Shown here in pieces: positions 1-9,120 of a stretch of DNA of 64,000 bases. The DNA is from Microbacterium sp. Root53 (GTDB lineage: Bacteria > Actinomycetota > Actinomycetes > Actinomycetales > Microbacteriaceae): positions 107,590-171,589 of the forward strand of contig NZ_LMFR01000021.1 of the NCBI RefSeq assembly GCF_001426925.1. The letters run 5' to 3'. The notes below the pieces were generated by a model. That model did not search any database and was not told the DNA's origin. It saw only the letters and a program-made list of their open reading frames with translations. Numbering within the stretch: position 1 is the stretch's first letter; each line of letters starts with the position of its first letter. A program made the translations under genes and the position numbers.

Positions 1-231
1 GAGCCGCAGGCGCGGCTCGAGGTGCCTTCGATGGCGGGGCGCGCCCCCATGCCGACCCTGCCGGGCGCCACGTTCGGCTCGTCGGCGCCCGCGCCGGCTC
101 CGGTCGAGAAGAAGGAGGAGCCGGCGCGCGAGACCGTCTCGGTCGCCGCCGCGGCTCCCGTGCTGCCCGACGCGGGCTTCGACTCGGCGTTCGGCGACGA
201 CGACCTCGACATCCCGGACTTCCTGAAGTAA
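1..231 (+). CDS. ftsZ: Cell division protein FtsZ, C-terminal end (5' end outside window)
   Basis: Only the last 76 codons are present, open at the left edge. They encode the variable proline/alanine-rich linker and then an acidic C-terminal peptide ending DDLDIPDFLK. That tail is the conserved docking peptide by which FtsZ binds partners such as SepF in Actinobacteria; the GTPase core lies upstream of the window. The assignment rests on this terminal peptide and on the neighbours yggS, sepF, yggT and divIVA, the standard actinobacterial order downstream of ftsZ. The next gene starts 3 nt after the stop, so co-transcription is likely. Confidence 0.87.
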   Translation, partial: EPQARLEVPSMAGRAPMPTLPGATFGSSAPAPAPVEKKEEPARETVSVAAAAPVLPDAGFDSAFGDDDLDIPDFLK

Positions 232-234
232 CTC

Positions 235-921
235 ATGACCGACGTCGCGTCGCGCCTCGCCGATGTGGATCTCCGCATCGGCGAGGCCGCGCGCGCGGCG
301 GGCCGCGACCCGGGCGAGCTGACCCGGATCGTGGTGACGAAGTTCCATCCGGCGTCGCTGGTGCGCGAGCTCCACGCCCTCGGCGCGCGGGACGTCGGCG
401 AGAACCGGCAGCAGGAGCTCAGCTCCAAGTCCGCGGAGACGGCGGACCTCGCCGGGCTGACCTGGCACTTCATCGGCCAGGCGCAGACCAACAAGGCGCG
501 GCAGATCCGCCGCGCCGCCCGCGTCGTGCACTCCGTGGATCGCGAGCGCCTCGTCACGGCGCTCGATGCGGCGGCCGAGCCGGGGGAGGGTGCGCTCGAC
601 GTGCTCGTCCAGATCAACCTCACGGACGATCCGGGGCGCGGCGGCGTCGCGCCCGACGACCTCGAGGCGCTCGCCGAGCGGGTCGCCGCCGCCGAGACGC
701 TGCGACTGCGGGGCGTCATGGCCGTGGCTCCGCTGGACGAAGCCCCCGCGGCCGCCTTCGAGCGCCTCGCGGGATACGCCGAGCGCGTGCGCGCGGTGGT
801 CCCCGAGGCCACCTGGATCTCGGCGGGCATGACCGCCGACTTCGCCGAGGCGATCGCCTGCGGCGCGACACACCTGCGGATCGGGTCCGCAATCACCGGC
901 CCTCGCCCCGCCCGGGCGTAG
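235..921 (+). CDS. yggS: YggS/PLPBP family pyridoxal phosphate homeostasis protein
   Basis: A 228-residue single-domain PLP-binding protein of the alanine-racemase N-terminal fold, without a C-terminal racemase domain. Visible motifs are VVTKFHPAS with the probable PLP-binding Lys36, GENRQQE near 55, [10 protein letters not shown] near 77 and a C-terminal [12 protein letters not shown] phosphate-binding stretch. The family buffers cellular PLP and has no known catalytic activity. Length is typical. The gene lies between ftsZ (3 nt upstream) and sepF, its usual position in Gram-positive bacteria. In many relatives the SAGM motif is followed by S-x-D; here it is T-A-D, a minor variation. Confidence 0.93.
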   Translation: MTDVASRLADVDLRIGEAARAAGRDPGELTRIVVTKFHPASLVRELHALGARDVGENRQQELSSKSAETADLAGLTWHFIGQAQTNKARQIRRAARVVHSVDRERLVTALDAAAEPGEGALDVLVQINLTDDPGRGGVAPDDLEALAERVAAAETLRLRGVMAVAPLDEAPAAAFERLAGYAERVRAVVPEATWISAGMTADFAEAIACGATHLRIGSAITGPRPARA

Positions 922-924
922 CCT
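919..924 (+). promoter_or_regulatory. Putative -10 box (TAGCCT) for sepF
   Basis: TAGCCT overlaps the yggS stop codon and lies about 30 nt before sepF, leaving room for a short leader with a GGAGG ribosome site at about 945. Motif inspection only. Confidence 0.35.
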
Positions 925-955
925 CGAAAAAGCAGAGCAGACTACGGAGGACGCC

Positions 956-1420
956 ATGGCGAACCCGCTCAAGAAGACGATGGTCTACCTCGGACTTGCC
1001 GACGAGGAAGGATACGAGGACGTTGCCGAGCAGCCCCAGCGCACGCACGAGCAGCCGCAGCACGACGAGGCCAAGCCGGCCCCTGTCACGCCGCTGCGCC
1101 GCCCCGCTGTCGTCCGTCAGCCCGCGGCGGCTGCCGTGAACGAGATCGTGACGGTGCACCCCAAGCAGTACCGCGACGCGCAGATGATCGCCGAGCACTT
1201 CCGCGACGGCATCCCGGTCATCATCAACCTCTCGCAGATGAGCGACGCCGACGCGCGCCGACTCATCGACTTCGCGAGCGGCCTGTCGCTCGGCCTGTAC
1301 GGCCGCATCGAGCGCGTCACCAGCAAGGTGTTCCTGCTCTCGCCCGAGAACATCGCGGTCTCGGGCGACGGCGGCATCGCGCACGCTGACCCCGAGTCCG
1401 CGCCCTTCGCGCAGGCCTGA
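956..1420 (+). CDS. sepF: Cell division protein SepF
   Basis: A 154-residue protein. It has an N-terminal segment starting [14 protein letters not shown] that would form the membrane-binding amphipathic helix, a charged Gln/Pro-rich linker to about residue 60, and a C-terminal SepF domain (about 60-140) with [18 protein letters not shown] and [22 protein letters not shown]. SepF anchors FtsZ to the membrane in Actinobacteria, which lack FtsA. The ATG is preceded by a strong GGAGG. Position between yggS and yggT matches the conserved cluster. Length and domain order are ordinary. Confidence 0.95.
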   Translation: MANPLKKTMVYLGLADEEGYEDVAEQPQRTHEQPQHDEAKPAPVTPLRRPAVVRQPAAAAVNEIVTVHPKQYRDAQMIAEHFRDGIPVIINLSQMSDADARRLIDFASGLSLGLYGRIERVTSKVFLLSPENIAVSGDGGIAHADPESAPFAQA

Positions 1421-1459
1421 TCCGCGGCCCCGCCGCGTCTGCTCGTCGTCTCGTCTGCG

Positions 1460-1765
1460 ATGGTGACCGTCATCGGGCTGATCGCCTCGATCGTCAACTT
1501 CCTGCTGCTCATCTACATCCTCGTGCTGTTCGCGAGACTGATCTTCGAGTACATCCCGATGTTCAATCGCGAGTGGCGCCCCAAGGGGGCGCTGCTCGTG
1601 GTCGCCGAGGTGGTGTACACCCTCACGGATCCGCCCATCCGCTTCTTCCGGCGGTTCATCCCGCCCCTGCGGATCGGCGGCATCGCGATCGACTTCGCGT
1701 TCGCGCTGACCATGCTGCTCTGCTTCGTGCTGCTGTCGGTCACGCGGTCGCTCACCATGCTCTGA
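1460..1765 (+). CDS. yggT: YggT family membrane protein
   Basis: A 101-residue protein with two hydrophobic segments (about 4-24 and 73-97) joined by a loop containing EYIPMFNREWRPKG and LTDPPIRFFRRFIPPLRIGG, the YggT signature. The function is not firmly known; the family is tied to osmotic tolerance and to distribution of membrane and division components. It follows sepF by 39 nt and precedes divIVA, as in other Actinobacteria. There is no clear Shine-Dalgarno sequence, but the N-terminus fits family members. Confidence 0.9.
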   Translation: MVTVIGLIASIVNFLLLIYILVLFARLIFEYIPMFNREWRPKGALLVVAEVVYTLTDPPIRFFRRFIPPLRIGGIAIDFAFALTMLLCFVLLSVTRSLTML

Positions 1766-1806
1766 GCCGCGCACGATCGTCCCTCGGCGGCATCCGGTGC
1801 GGCGGC

Positions 1807-1812
1807 TATGCT
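1807..1812 (+). promoter_or_regulatory. Putative -10 box (TATGCT) for divIVA
   Basis: TATGCT lies about 65 nt upstream of the divIVA ATG, in a 112-nt gap long enough for its own promoter and leader. Motif inspection only. Confidence 0.4.
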
Positions 1813-1877
1813 TGCTCACGGAGAAGTGCCCGGGCTCGGCCCACGGCCACAGACACCCCACGGAAGAGGAGCCACCC

Positions 1878-2504
1878 ATGGCATTGACGCCGGATGACGT
1901 CGTCACCAAGCAGTTCCAGCACGTCCGGTTCAAGGAGGGCTTCGACCCGGACGAGGTCGACGACTTCCTGGACGAGATCGTCGTCGAGTGGCGCAAGACG
2001 ATCGAGGAGAACAACGAGCTGAAGGCCAAGCTCGCCAAGTACGAGTCGGGCGAGCTCGCTCCCTCCGCCGCTCCGGTCGCCGCCGCCGCTCCCATCGAGG
2101 AGCAGCCGGCCGAGGAGCCCGCCGCCGAGGAGCCGGCCGCCGAGGCCGCTCCCTCCGCCGAGCCCGTGTCGACCACGGCGTCGAGCGCCGCGAGCATCAT
2201 CGAGCGCGCGCAGCGCCTCCACGACGAGCACGTCGCGGAGGGCAAGCAGACCGCCGAGCAGCTCATCGCCGACGCCAAGGCGGAGGCCGAGCGCCTCGTC
2301 AGCGAGGCCGAGAGCCGCCAGCGCGAGCTCAACGAGAAGTACGAGAAGGACCGCACGACCCTCGAGGGCCGCATCAGCGAGCTGCGTCAGTTCGAGCGCG
2401 ACTACCGCCAGCAGCTGCGCAGCTACTTCGAGGCGAAGCTGAAGGACCTCGACGCCTCGGGCTCGGCCTCGGGCGAGACGCCGGTCTCGGCGATCGGCCT
2501 CTGA
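1878..2504 (+). CDS. divIVA: DivIVA/Wag31 polar growth scaffold
   Basis: A 208-residue protein. The N-terminal DivIVA domain begins MALTPDDVVTKQF and continues with FKEGFDPDEVDDFLDEI, the membrane-curvature-sensing coiled-coil crossover. A linker of repeated Pro/Ala/Glu follows (about 60-105), then a long charged coiled coil (about 115-195) rich in AEQLIADAKAEAERL-type heptads. It recruits the elongation machinery to cell poles. This ATG is chosen because GGAAGAGGAG lies 7 nt upstream and the family begins here; the reading frame stays open upstream to 1797 without family similarity. The gene closes the division cluster. Confidence 0.95.
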   Translation: MALTPDDVVTKQFQHVRFKEGFDPDEVDDFLDEIVVEWRKTIEENNELKAKLAKYESGELAPSAAPVAAAAPIEEQPAEEPAAEEPAAEAAPSAEPVSTTASSAASIIERAQRLHDEHVAEGKQTAEQLIADAKAEAERLVSEAESRQRELNEKYEKDRTTLEGRISELRQFERDYRQQLRSYFEAKLKDLDASGSASGETPVSAIGL

Positions 2505-2511
2505 GCCGGTC

Positions 2512-3093
2512 TTGACGGACCGCGCACCCCTGCGTACGGCGGCGGCCAGCATCACGATCGCGATCCTCGCGGTCCTGGTGCTGGCCGCCGACCAGTTCGC
2601 CAAGCATCTCGCCCTGACGTCGCTCGAGTGGCAGACGCCCGTGCCCGTCCTGGGCGAGGTGCTCCAGTGGTACCTCGTGCTCAATCCCGGAGCCGCCTTC
2701 TCCATCGGGGAGGGCGTCACGTGGATCTTCACGATCGCGCTCGCGGTCGTCGCGTGCGGCATCGTGTGGCTCGCGTTCACGCGCGTGCACTCGCGCGTCT
2801 GGGCCGTCGTCCTGGGCCTGCTGCTCGGCGGCGTGCTCGGCAACCTCACCGACCGCCTGTTCCGCGATCCCGGGTTCGCCGTGGGTCACGTGGTCGACTT
2901 CATCTCGACGCCGTGGATGATGCCCGCGATCTACAACGTGGCCGACGTGTTCATCGTGGGCAGCATGATCGCGGTGGCCGCGCTCACCCTGTTCGGCGTC
3001 GGGCTCGACGGTCGCCGCGCACCCAAGGCCGACGCCGCGGCGGCCGATCCGTCGCCCGGCGCCGCGGCCGCCGACGCGCCCCGGGAGGACTGA
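2512..3093 (+). CDS. lspA: Lipoprotein signal peptidase (signal peptidase II)
   Basis: A 193-residue membrane aspartyl protease with four predicted transmembrane helices. It cleaves signal peptides of diacylglyceryl-modified prolipoproteins; the ctaC product at 16184 is one likely substrate. The family motifs are present: [17 protein letters not shown] with the first catalytic Asp, VVDFI, and [10 protein letters not shown] with the second catalytic Asp. A 30-residue Ala/Pro/Asp-rich cytoplasmic tail extends the usual length. The start is TTG, 7 nt after divIVA. The stop overlaps the next start (TGATG), implying translational coupling with the pseudouridine synthase. Confidence 0.95.
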   Translation: MTDRAPLRTAAASITIAILAVLVLAADQFAKHLALTSLEWQTPVPVLGEVLQWYLVLNPGAAFSIGEGVTWIFTIALAVVACGIVWLAFTRVHSRVWAVVLGLLLGGVLGNLTDRLFRDPGFAVGHVVDFISTPWMMPAIYNVADVFIVGSMIAVAALTLFGVGLDGRRAPKADAAAADPSPGAAAADAPRED

Positions 3094-4013
3094 TGGAGTC
3101 GCGTCGCCTTCCCGTCCCCGACGGGCTCGACGGCTCGCGCGTCGACGCGGCCCTGGCCAAGATGCTCGGCTTCTCGCGCACGTTCGCGGCCGAGGTGGCC
3201 GAGGCCGGCGGCGTGCAGCTGGACGGCGTCGCGGTCGGCAAGTCCGACCGCGTGCACGGCGGGGCCTGGCTCGACGTCGAGTGGCGCCCCAAGGAGGAGC
3301 CCCGCGTCGTGCCCGTGGCGGTGCCGGACCTCGGCATCGCGTACCAGGACGACCACATGGTCGTGGTCGACAAGCCGGCCGGCGTCGCCGCCCACCCCTC
3401 GATCGGGTGGGAGGGGCCGACCGTGCTCGGGGCCCTCGCTGCGGCAGGCGTGCGCGTCGCGACGAGCGGCGCGTCCGAGCGGCAGGGCGTGGTGCACCGC
3501 CTCGACGTCGGCACGAGCGGCCTCATGGTCGTGGCCAAGACCGAGCACGCCTACACCGTGCTGAAGCGCGCGTTCAAGGAGCGCACGGTCGACAAGATCT
3601 ACCACGCGGTGGTGCAGGGGCATCCGGATCCGCTGGTCGGCACGATCGACGCGCCCATCGGGAGGCACCCCAGCCACTCGTGGAAGTTCGCCGTCACGCC
3701 CGACGGCAAGGACTCGATCACGCACTACGAGACGATCGAGGCGTTCCCCGGCGCGTCGCTGCTCGAGATCCACCTCGAGACCGGGCGCACGCACCAGATC
3801 CGCGTGCACATGGCCGCCCACCGCCACCCGTGCGTCGGCGATCCGCTCTACGGCGCCGACCCGACGCTGTCGGCGCGCCTCGGCCTGACGCGCCAGTGGC
3901 TGCACGCGCACGAGCTGTCGTTCGCGCATCCGGCCACGGGCGACTGGGTGACGTTCACGTCGGACTATCCCGCCGACCTGGCGCACGCGCTGGCGGTGCT
4001 GCGCGGGGAGTAG
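3093..4013 (+). CDS. rluD: RluA/RluD family pseudouridine synthase
   Basis: A 306-residue enzyme that isomerises uridine to pseudouridine in RNA, probably 23S rRNA helix 69 if it is a true RluD orthologue. An S4 RNA-binding domain (about 14-60) precedes the catalytic domain (about 80-300). The signature [14 protein letters not shown] carries catalytic Asp138, and the typical [10 protein letters not shown] and [10 protein letters not shown] motifs follow. The start overlaps the lspA stop by one base, and lspA-rluD pairing is widespread. The exact target nucleotide cannot be read from sequence. Confidence 0.93.
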   Translation: MESRRLPVPDGLDGSRVDAALAKMLGFSRTFAAEVAEAGGVQLDGVAVGKSDRVHGGAWLDVEWRPKEEPRVVPVAVPDLGIAYQDDHMVVVDKPAGVAAHPSIGWEGPTVLGALAAAGVRVATSGASERQGVVHRLDVGTSGLMVVAKTEHAYTVLKRAFKERTVDKIYHAVVQGHPDPLVGTIDAPIGRHPSHSWKFAVTPDGKDSITHYETIEAFPGASLLEIHLETGRTHQIRVHMAAHRHPCVGDPLYGADPTLSARLGLTRQWLHAHELSFAHPATGDWVTFTSDYPADLAHALAVLRGE

Positions 4014-4051
4014 GTCTCGCGGATGTCGCAGGCCGGTGCCACGCTGGCCGC

Positions 4052-4625
4052 ATGGCGATCGAGGTGCGTCCGGCGACCGCTTCGAGGGCGTGCGCGCGCT
4101 CGTGGGGCCCAAGAACCCCGATGCGAACGTGTGCTGGTGCCTGAGCCATCGGATCCCGTCGAAGCTCAACTCGTCGCTGCGCGGGCCCGAGCGGGCCGAG
4201 TACGTGCGCCGGATGTGCGAGTCCGACCTGCCGCCGGGCGTGCTCGCGTACGACGACGGCGAACCGGTCGGATGGGCGGGCGTCGCGCCGCGCTCCGAGA
4301 CCCAGTTCGCGCGCAGCACCAAGATCCCGCACGCGACGACCTGCCGGTGTGGAGCGTGTGGTGCCTGCGGGTGCGGCCCGGGCACAGGGGCAGGGGCGTC
4401 CTGCCGCGGCTGCTCCACGGCGCGGTCGAGTTCGCGCGAGAGCGCGGCGCGCCCGCCGTCGAGGGATATCCGGTGGACAACCGGGGCGAGAAGGTCGACC
4501 AGACGATGGCGTTCGTCGGCTTCCGCTCACTGTTCGAGCGCGAGGGGTTCACGAAGGTCGCGGACACCGACTCGGTCTCGGGCGGCTTTCCGCGGGTGCT
4601 GATGCGCCTCGACCTCCGGGGCTGA
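4052..4625 (+). pseudogene. GNAT acetyltransferase gene broken by two frameshifts
   Basis: Three reading frames together spell one GNAT-like protein. It starts MAIEVRPA at 4052, shifts frame at about 4075 to continue DRFEGVRALVGPKNP through GVLAYDDGEPVGWAGVAPR, and shifts again at about 4335 into DDLPVWSVWCLRVRPGHRGRGV, the acetyl-CoA loop, ending VLMRLDLRG. Both breaks are repaired by one extra G turning GCGAC into GCGGAC (Ala-Asp). The intact product would be about 190 residues, a normal size. It is either a real pseudogene or a pair of sequencing deletions; the same kind of error is seen at 54085. The substrate is unknown. Confidence 0.75.
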
Positions 4626-4711
4626 GGCCCGAGGATCCGTGCTCCTTAGCGGCCTCAGCATCGTTCGGCAAGCCCGTGGCGAGGATCCGGCCGGGCGAGG
4701 ACGATGGCGTG

Positions 4712-5365
4712 ATGACGATGGATCTCCGTGCGAAGCCCGGCACCGCGACGGATCGGACGTACGCCCCGAGCGGCCGGCGTCCGGCGCGCGAGACCACGAT
4801 CGGCGAGTGGATCGACCGGCTGTCGCAGCGCGGCGGGGACCCCGGGGGAGGCGCCGCCGCGGGCGTGATGCTGGCGTCGGCCGCCGCGCTCGTCGCGATG
4901 GTGGCCTCGTACGCGGAGGAGTCCGGCGTGGAGCGGCGGGCCCGCGCGCTCGCGCAGGCCGCGCTGGACCGCGCGGACGCCGACGCGGCGGCGTTCGGAG
5001 CGGCGCTCCGGGCGGGCGACGACCGGGCACGGGACGAGGCGGCGCTGGCCGCCGCGCGCTCGTCCGCGGCCCTGGCCGCGCTCGCGCGCGACGCGATCGG
5101 CGACCTGGAGCGCATCGCCCGCCGCGTCGAGCCGACCCTGCTCGCCGACGTCGTGTCGGCCGCCGCGGCCCTGCGCGCGGCACTGTCCTGCGCGCGGGCG
5201 AACCTCCGCAGCGACCTCGGCGCGCTGTCGCGCCACGGCGGGTCCGGCGCGCTGCGGCGGACGCACCCGGATCTCTCGACGGCCGCGAGCGCGTGCGACG
5301 ACGTGATCGCCCGCCTCGACGACCTCACCCGCCGCATCGACACGCGCGCCTCCGGCGCGGACTGA
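4712..5365 (+). CDS. Cyclodeaminase/cyclohydrolase family protein (FTCD_C-like)
   Basis: A 217-residue, strongly helical, Ala/Arg-rich protein. The stretch RGGDPGGGAAAGVMLASAAALVAMVASYA (about residues 38-66) matches the glycine-rich opening of the formiminotransferase-cyclodeaminase C-terminal domain, and the AADADAAAFG-like region further on also fits. The family includes methenyl-THF cyclohydrolases and formimino-THF cyclodeaminases, but many actinobacterial stand-alone copies are uncharacterised. Start choice is uncertain: ATG 4712, ATG 4718 or GTG 4709. It stands alone before dnaE1, so a folate role is inferred from the family only. Confidence 0.7.
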   Translation: MTMDLRAKPGTATDRTYAPSGRRPARETTIGEWIDRLSQRGGDPGGGAAAGVMLASAAALVAMVASYAEESGVERRARALAQAALDRADADAAAFGAALRAGDDRARDEAALAAARSSAALAALARDAIGDLERIARRVEPTLLADVVSAAAALRAALSCARANLRSDLGALSRHGGSGALRRTHPDLSTAASACDDVIARLDDLTRRIDTRASGAD

Positions 5366-5442
5366 GGGGTCGTCGGCCGGGTCCGCCCCGCCCGGCGTCC
5401 TGACACCCGGGGCCGTCGGGCGGTCGTGTCGGGGGTCCGACC

Positions 5443-5448
5443 TAGACT
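5443..5448 (+). promoter_or_regulatory. -10 box (TAGACT) giving a leaderless dnaE1 transcript
   Basis: TAGACT ends 6 nt before the dnaE1 ATG and there is no Shine-Dalgarno sequence, so transcription should start at or next to the start codon. Confidence 0.55.
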
Positions 5449-5454
5449 CGATCC

Positions 5455-8400
5455 ATGGCCTCCGACTCCTTCGTCCACCTGCATGTGCACAGCGAGTACT
5501 CGATGCTGGACGGGGCAGCCAAGATCGGGGCGATGACCCAGGCCGCGGCCGAGTACGGCATGCCGGCGATCGCGGTCACGGACCACGGCAACACGTTCGC
5601 GGCGTTCGAGTTCTACAAGGCCGCGCAGGCCTCCGGCGTCAAGCCGATCATCGGTCTCGAGGCCTATGTCACGCCCGGCACGCATCGCAGCGACAAGTCG
5701 CGCGTCGCGTGGGGGTCACCGGACCAGAAGAGCGACGACGTGTCCGGGGGCGGCGCGTACACCCACATGACGATGTGGAGCCAGACCACGGAGGGCATGC
5801 ACAATCTCTTCCGGCTGAGCTCCCTGTCGAGCATGGAGGGGTATTACTTCAAACCGCGCATGGACCGCGAGCTGCTGCAGACCTACAGCAAGGGCCTCAT
5901 CGCCACGACGGGATGCCCGTCGGGCGAGATCCAGACCAGGCTGCGCCTCGGGCAGTACGAGGCCGCGCGCGCGGCAGCCGCGGAGTTCCAGGACATCTTC
6001 GGCAAGGAGAACTACTTCGCCGAGATCATGGACCACGGCCTCTCGATCGAGCGCCGCGTCATGACCGACCTGCTCCGGATCTCGAAGGACCTCGGGATCC
6101 CGCTGGTCGCCACCAACGACTCGCACTACACGCACCAGCACGAGGCCGATGCGCACGCGGCCCTCCTGTGCGTGCAGTCCGGATCGACGCTGGACGACCC
6201 GAACCGCTTCAAGTTCGACGGCGACGGGTACTACGTCAAGACCGCGCAGGAGATGCGCCACCTGTTCCGCGACCACCCGGAGGCGTGCGACAACACGCTG
6301 CTGATCGCCGAGCGCTGCGAGGTCGAGTTCAACACCTCGGCCAACTACATGCCCCGCTTCCCGGTGCCGGACGGCGAGACCGAGGACAGCTGGCTCATCA
6401 AGGAGGTCGAGAAGGGCCTCCACTACCGGTACCCCGAGGGCATCCCCGACAAGGTCCGCAAGCAGGCCGAGTACGAGACCGGGATCATCCTGCAGATGGG
6501 CTTCCCGGGTTACTTCCTGGTCGTCGCCGACTTCATCAACTGGGCCAAGGACAACGGGATCCGCGTGGGCCCCGGCCGCGGCTCGGGAGCAGGCTCCATG
6601 GTCGCCTACGCCATGCGCATCACCGACCTCGACCCGCTCGAGCACGGCCTCATCTTCGAGCGCTTCCTCAACCCCGACCGCGTCTCGATGCCCGACTTCG
6701 ACGTCGACTTCGACGACCGCCGTCGCGGCGAGGTCATCGAGTACGTCACGCAGAAGTACGGCTCGGAGCGCGTCGCGCAGATCGTCACGTACGGCACCAT
6801 CAAGTCGAAGCAGGCGCTCAAGGACGCCGGCCGCGTGCTCGGCTTCCCGTTCAGCATGGGCGAGAAGCTCACCAAGGCCATGCCGCCCGCGGTCATGGGC
6901 AAGGACATGCCGCTCGACGGCATGTTCGACCCCGAGCACCCGCGTTACAAGGAGGCCGGCGAGTTCCGCTCGCTGATCGACACCGACCCCGAGGCCAAGA
7001 CCGTCTACGACCGCGCGGTGGGCCTCGAGGGCCTGAAGCGCCAGTGGGGCGTGCACGCGGCCGGCGTCATCATGTCGAGCGAGCCGCTGCTCGACATCAT
7101 CCCGATCATGCGCCGCGAGCAGGACGGCCAGATCGTCACGCAGTTCGACTATCCGGCGTGCGAGTCCCTCGGCCTCATCAAGATGGACTTCCTGGGCCTG
7201 CGCAACCTCACGATCATCTCGGACGCGCTGGACAACATCCGGATGAACCGGGGCGAGGAGCTCGACCTCGAGCACCTCCAGCTCGACGACCGCGCGGCGT
7301 ACGACCTGCTGTCCCGCGGCGACACGCTGGGCGTGTTCCAGCTCGACGGCGGGCCCATGCGGTCGCTGCTGCGACTGATGAAGCCCGACAACTTCGAGGA
7401 CATCTCGGCCGTCATCGCGCTGTACCGCCCGGGTCCCATGGGCGCGAACTCGCACACCAACTACGCGCTGCGCAAGAACGGGCTGCAGCCCATCACCCCG
7501 ATCCATCCGGAGCTCGAGGAGCCGCTGCGCGACATCCTCGACACGACCTACGGCCTGATCATCTATCAGGAGCAGGTCATGGCGATCGCGCAGAAGGTGG
7601 CCGGCTTCAGCCTCGGCCAGGCCGACATCCTGCGCCGCGCGATGGGCAAGAAGAAGAAGTCCGAGCTGGACAAGCAGTACGAGGGCTTCGAGGCCGGCAT
7701 GAAGGAGCGCGGCTTCGGCGACGGCGCCATCAAGGCGCTGTGGGACATCCTGCTGCCCTTCTCGGACTACGCGTTCAACAAGGCCCACTCGGCCGCCTAC
7801 GGCCTCGTGTCGTACTGGACCGCGTACCTGAAGGCGCACTATCCGGCCGAGTACATGGCCGCGCTGCTGACCAGCGTCGGCGACGCGAAGGACAAGCTGG
7901 CGCTGTACCTCAACGAGTGCCGCCGGATGGGCATCCGGGTGCTCCCGCCGGACGTCTCGGAGTCGATCGGCTTCTTCGCTGCCGTCGGCGAGGACATCCG
8001 CTTCGGCCTCGGCGCGATCCGCAACGTCGGCTCGAACGTCGTCGACGGCATCATCGCCGCGCGCGAGGACGGGCCGTACACGTCGTTCCACGACTTCCTG
8101 GCCCGCGTGCCGCTCCACGTGGCCAACAAGCGCACGGTCGAGTCGCTGATCAAGGCGGGCGCGTTCGACTCCATGGGGGCGACGCGACGCGCCCTCGTGG
8201 AGATCCACGAGAGCGCGGTCGAGGTCGCCGTGACCGACAAGCGCAACGCCGCCGGCGGCGCGATCGGCTTCGACTTCGACAGCCTGTGGGACGAGCCCCA
8301 GTCGGTGCAGAAGGTGCCGGACCGCCCCGAGTGGACCAAGAAGGACAAGCTCGGCTTCGAGCGCGAGATGCTCGGCCTCTACGTGTCGGATCATCCGCTG

Positions 8401-8967
8401 GCGGGCCTGGAGGTGCCGCTCGCGAAGCACCGCACGATCACGATCAGCGCGCTGCTGGCGTCGGAGGATCTGCAGGACGGCGACCAGGTCACGGTGGCGG
8501 GGCTGGTGACGAGCGCCCAGCACCGCGTGGCCAAGTCGAGCGGAAACCCCTACGGCATGATCACGGTCGAGGACTTCGAGGGCGAGGTCACGGTCATGTT
8601 CATGGGCAAGACCTACACCGAGTTCCAGCCGATCCTGCAGCAGGACGCCATCCTGGTCGTGCGCGGCCGCGTCTCGCGCCGCGACGACGGGATGAACCTC
8701 CACGCCCAGTCGGCGTTCACCCCGGATGTCGGCTCGTTCGACGAGGCGGGCCCGCTCACCCTGGTGCTGCCGGAGCAGCGCGCCACCGAGCAGGTGGTGC
8801 AGGACCTCGCTGACGTGCTGCGACGCCACGCGGGCGACACCGAGGTGCGCCTCCGGATGCACCGCGGCCGCACCGCGAAGGTGTTCGAGGTGCCGATGCC
8901 GGTCCGGATCACCGCCGACCTGTTCGGCGACCTCAAGTCGCTGCTCGGGCCCCAGTGCCTGGGGTGA
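5455..8967 (+). CDS. dnaE1: DNA polymerase III alpha subunit (replicative)
   Basis: A 1170-residue C-family DNA polymerase, normal length for DnaE1. The N-terminal PHP domain starts HLHVHSEYSMLDGAAK. Catalytic aspartates are in MPDFDVDFDD near residue 412, with the palm motif GPGRGSGAGS before it. The finger and tandem HhH region follows, and near the C-terminus is an OB-fold domain (about 1000-1080). The product replicates the chromosome as the Pol III core. A second C-family polymerase, DnaE2, is encoded at 29245, so this copy is the essential one. It is monocistronic with a promoter immediately in front. Confidence 0.97.
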   Translation: MASDSFVHLHVHSEYSMLDGAAKIGAMTQAAAEYGMPAIAVTDHGNTFAAFEFYKAAQASGVKPIIGLEAYVTPGTHRSDKSRVAWGSPDQKSDDVSGGGAYTHMTMWSQTTEGMHNLFRLSSLSSMEGYYFKPRMDRELLQTYSKGLIATTGCPSGEIQTRLRLGQYEAARAAAAEFQDIFGKENYFAEIMDHGLSIERRVMTDLLRISKDLGIPLVATNDSHYTHQHEADAHAALLCVQSGSTLDDPNRFKFDGDGYYVKTAQEMRHLFRDHPEACDNTLLIAERCEVEFNTSANYMPRFPVPDGETEDSWLIKEVEKGLHYRYPEGIPDKVRKQAEYETGIILQMGFPGYFLVVADFINWAKDNGIRVGPGRGSGAGSMVAYAMRITDLDPLEHGLIFERFLNPDRVSMPDFDVDFDDRRRGEVIEYVTQKYGSERVAQIVTYGTIKSKQALKDAGRVLGFPFSMGEKLTKAMPPAVMGKDMPLDGMFDPEHPRYKEAGEFRSLIDTDPEAKTVYDRAVGLEGLKRQWGVHAAGVIMSSEPLLDIIPIMRREQDGQIVTQFDYPACESLGLIKMDFLGLRNLTIISDALDNIRMNRGEELDLEHLQLDDRAAYDLLSRGDTLGVFQLDGGPMRSLLRLMKPDNFEDISAVIALYRPGPMGANSHTNYALRKNGLQPITPIHPELEEPLRDILDTTYGLIIYQEQVMAIAQKVAGFSLGQADILRRAMGKKKKSELDKQYEGFEAGMKERGFGDGAIKALWDILLPFSDYAFNKAHSAAYGLVSYWTAYLKAHYPAEYMAALLTSVGDAKDKLALYLNECRRMGIRVLPPDVSESIGFFAAVGEDIRFGLGAIRNVGSNVVDGIIAAREDGPYTSFHDFLARVPLHVANKRTVESLIKAGAFDSMGATRRALVEIHESAVEVAVTDKRNAAGGAIGFDFDSLWDEPQSVQKVPDRPEWTKKDKLGFEREMLGLYVSDHPLAGLEVPLAKHRTITISALLASEDLQDGDQVTVAGLVTSAQHRVAKSSGNPYGMITVEDFEGEVTVMFMGKTYTEFQPILQQDAILVVRGRVSRRDDGMNLHAQSAFTPDVGSFDEAGPLTLVLPEQRATEQVVQDLADVLRRHAGDTEVRLRMHRGRTAKVFEVPMPVRITADLFGDLKSLLGPQCLG

Positions 8968-9120
8968 CCGGCCCGCGATGACGCGCCCGGCGTGACGGCC
9001 GCGGGGGGAGAGGTGCCCCGCGAGAGGCCGCAGGTCCCGCCGGTAGGATCGACCGCAACCGCGCCCGGGTGACCGGGTGGATCGAGGGCCGTGACGACGA
9101 CGGCACCGGAGAGGATCAGC

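Noticed and set aside
5716..8862. Very long open frames antisense and out of frame to dnaE1 (about 1,000 codons each)
   Set aside because: They are shadows caused by GC-rich third positions; composition is His/Arg/Val-rich with no family motif, while the dnaE1 frame carries all polymerase motifs.
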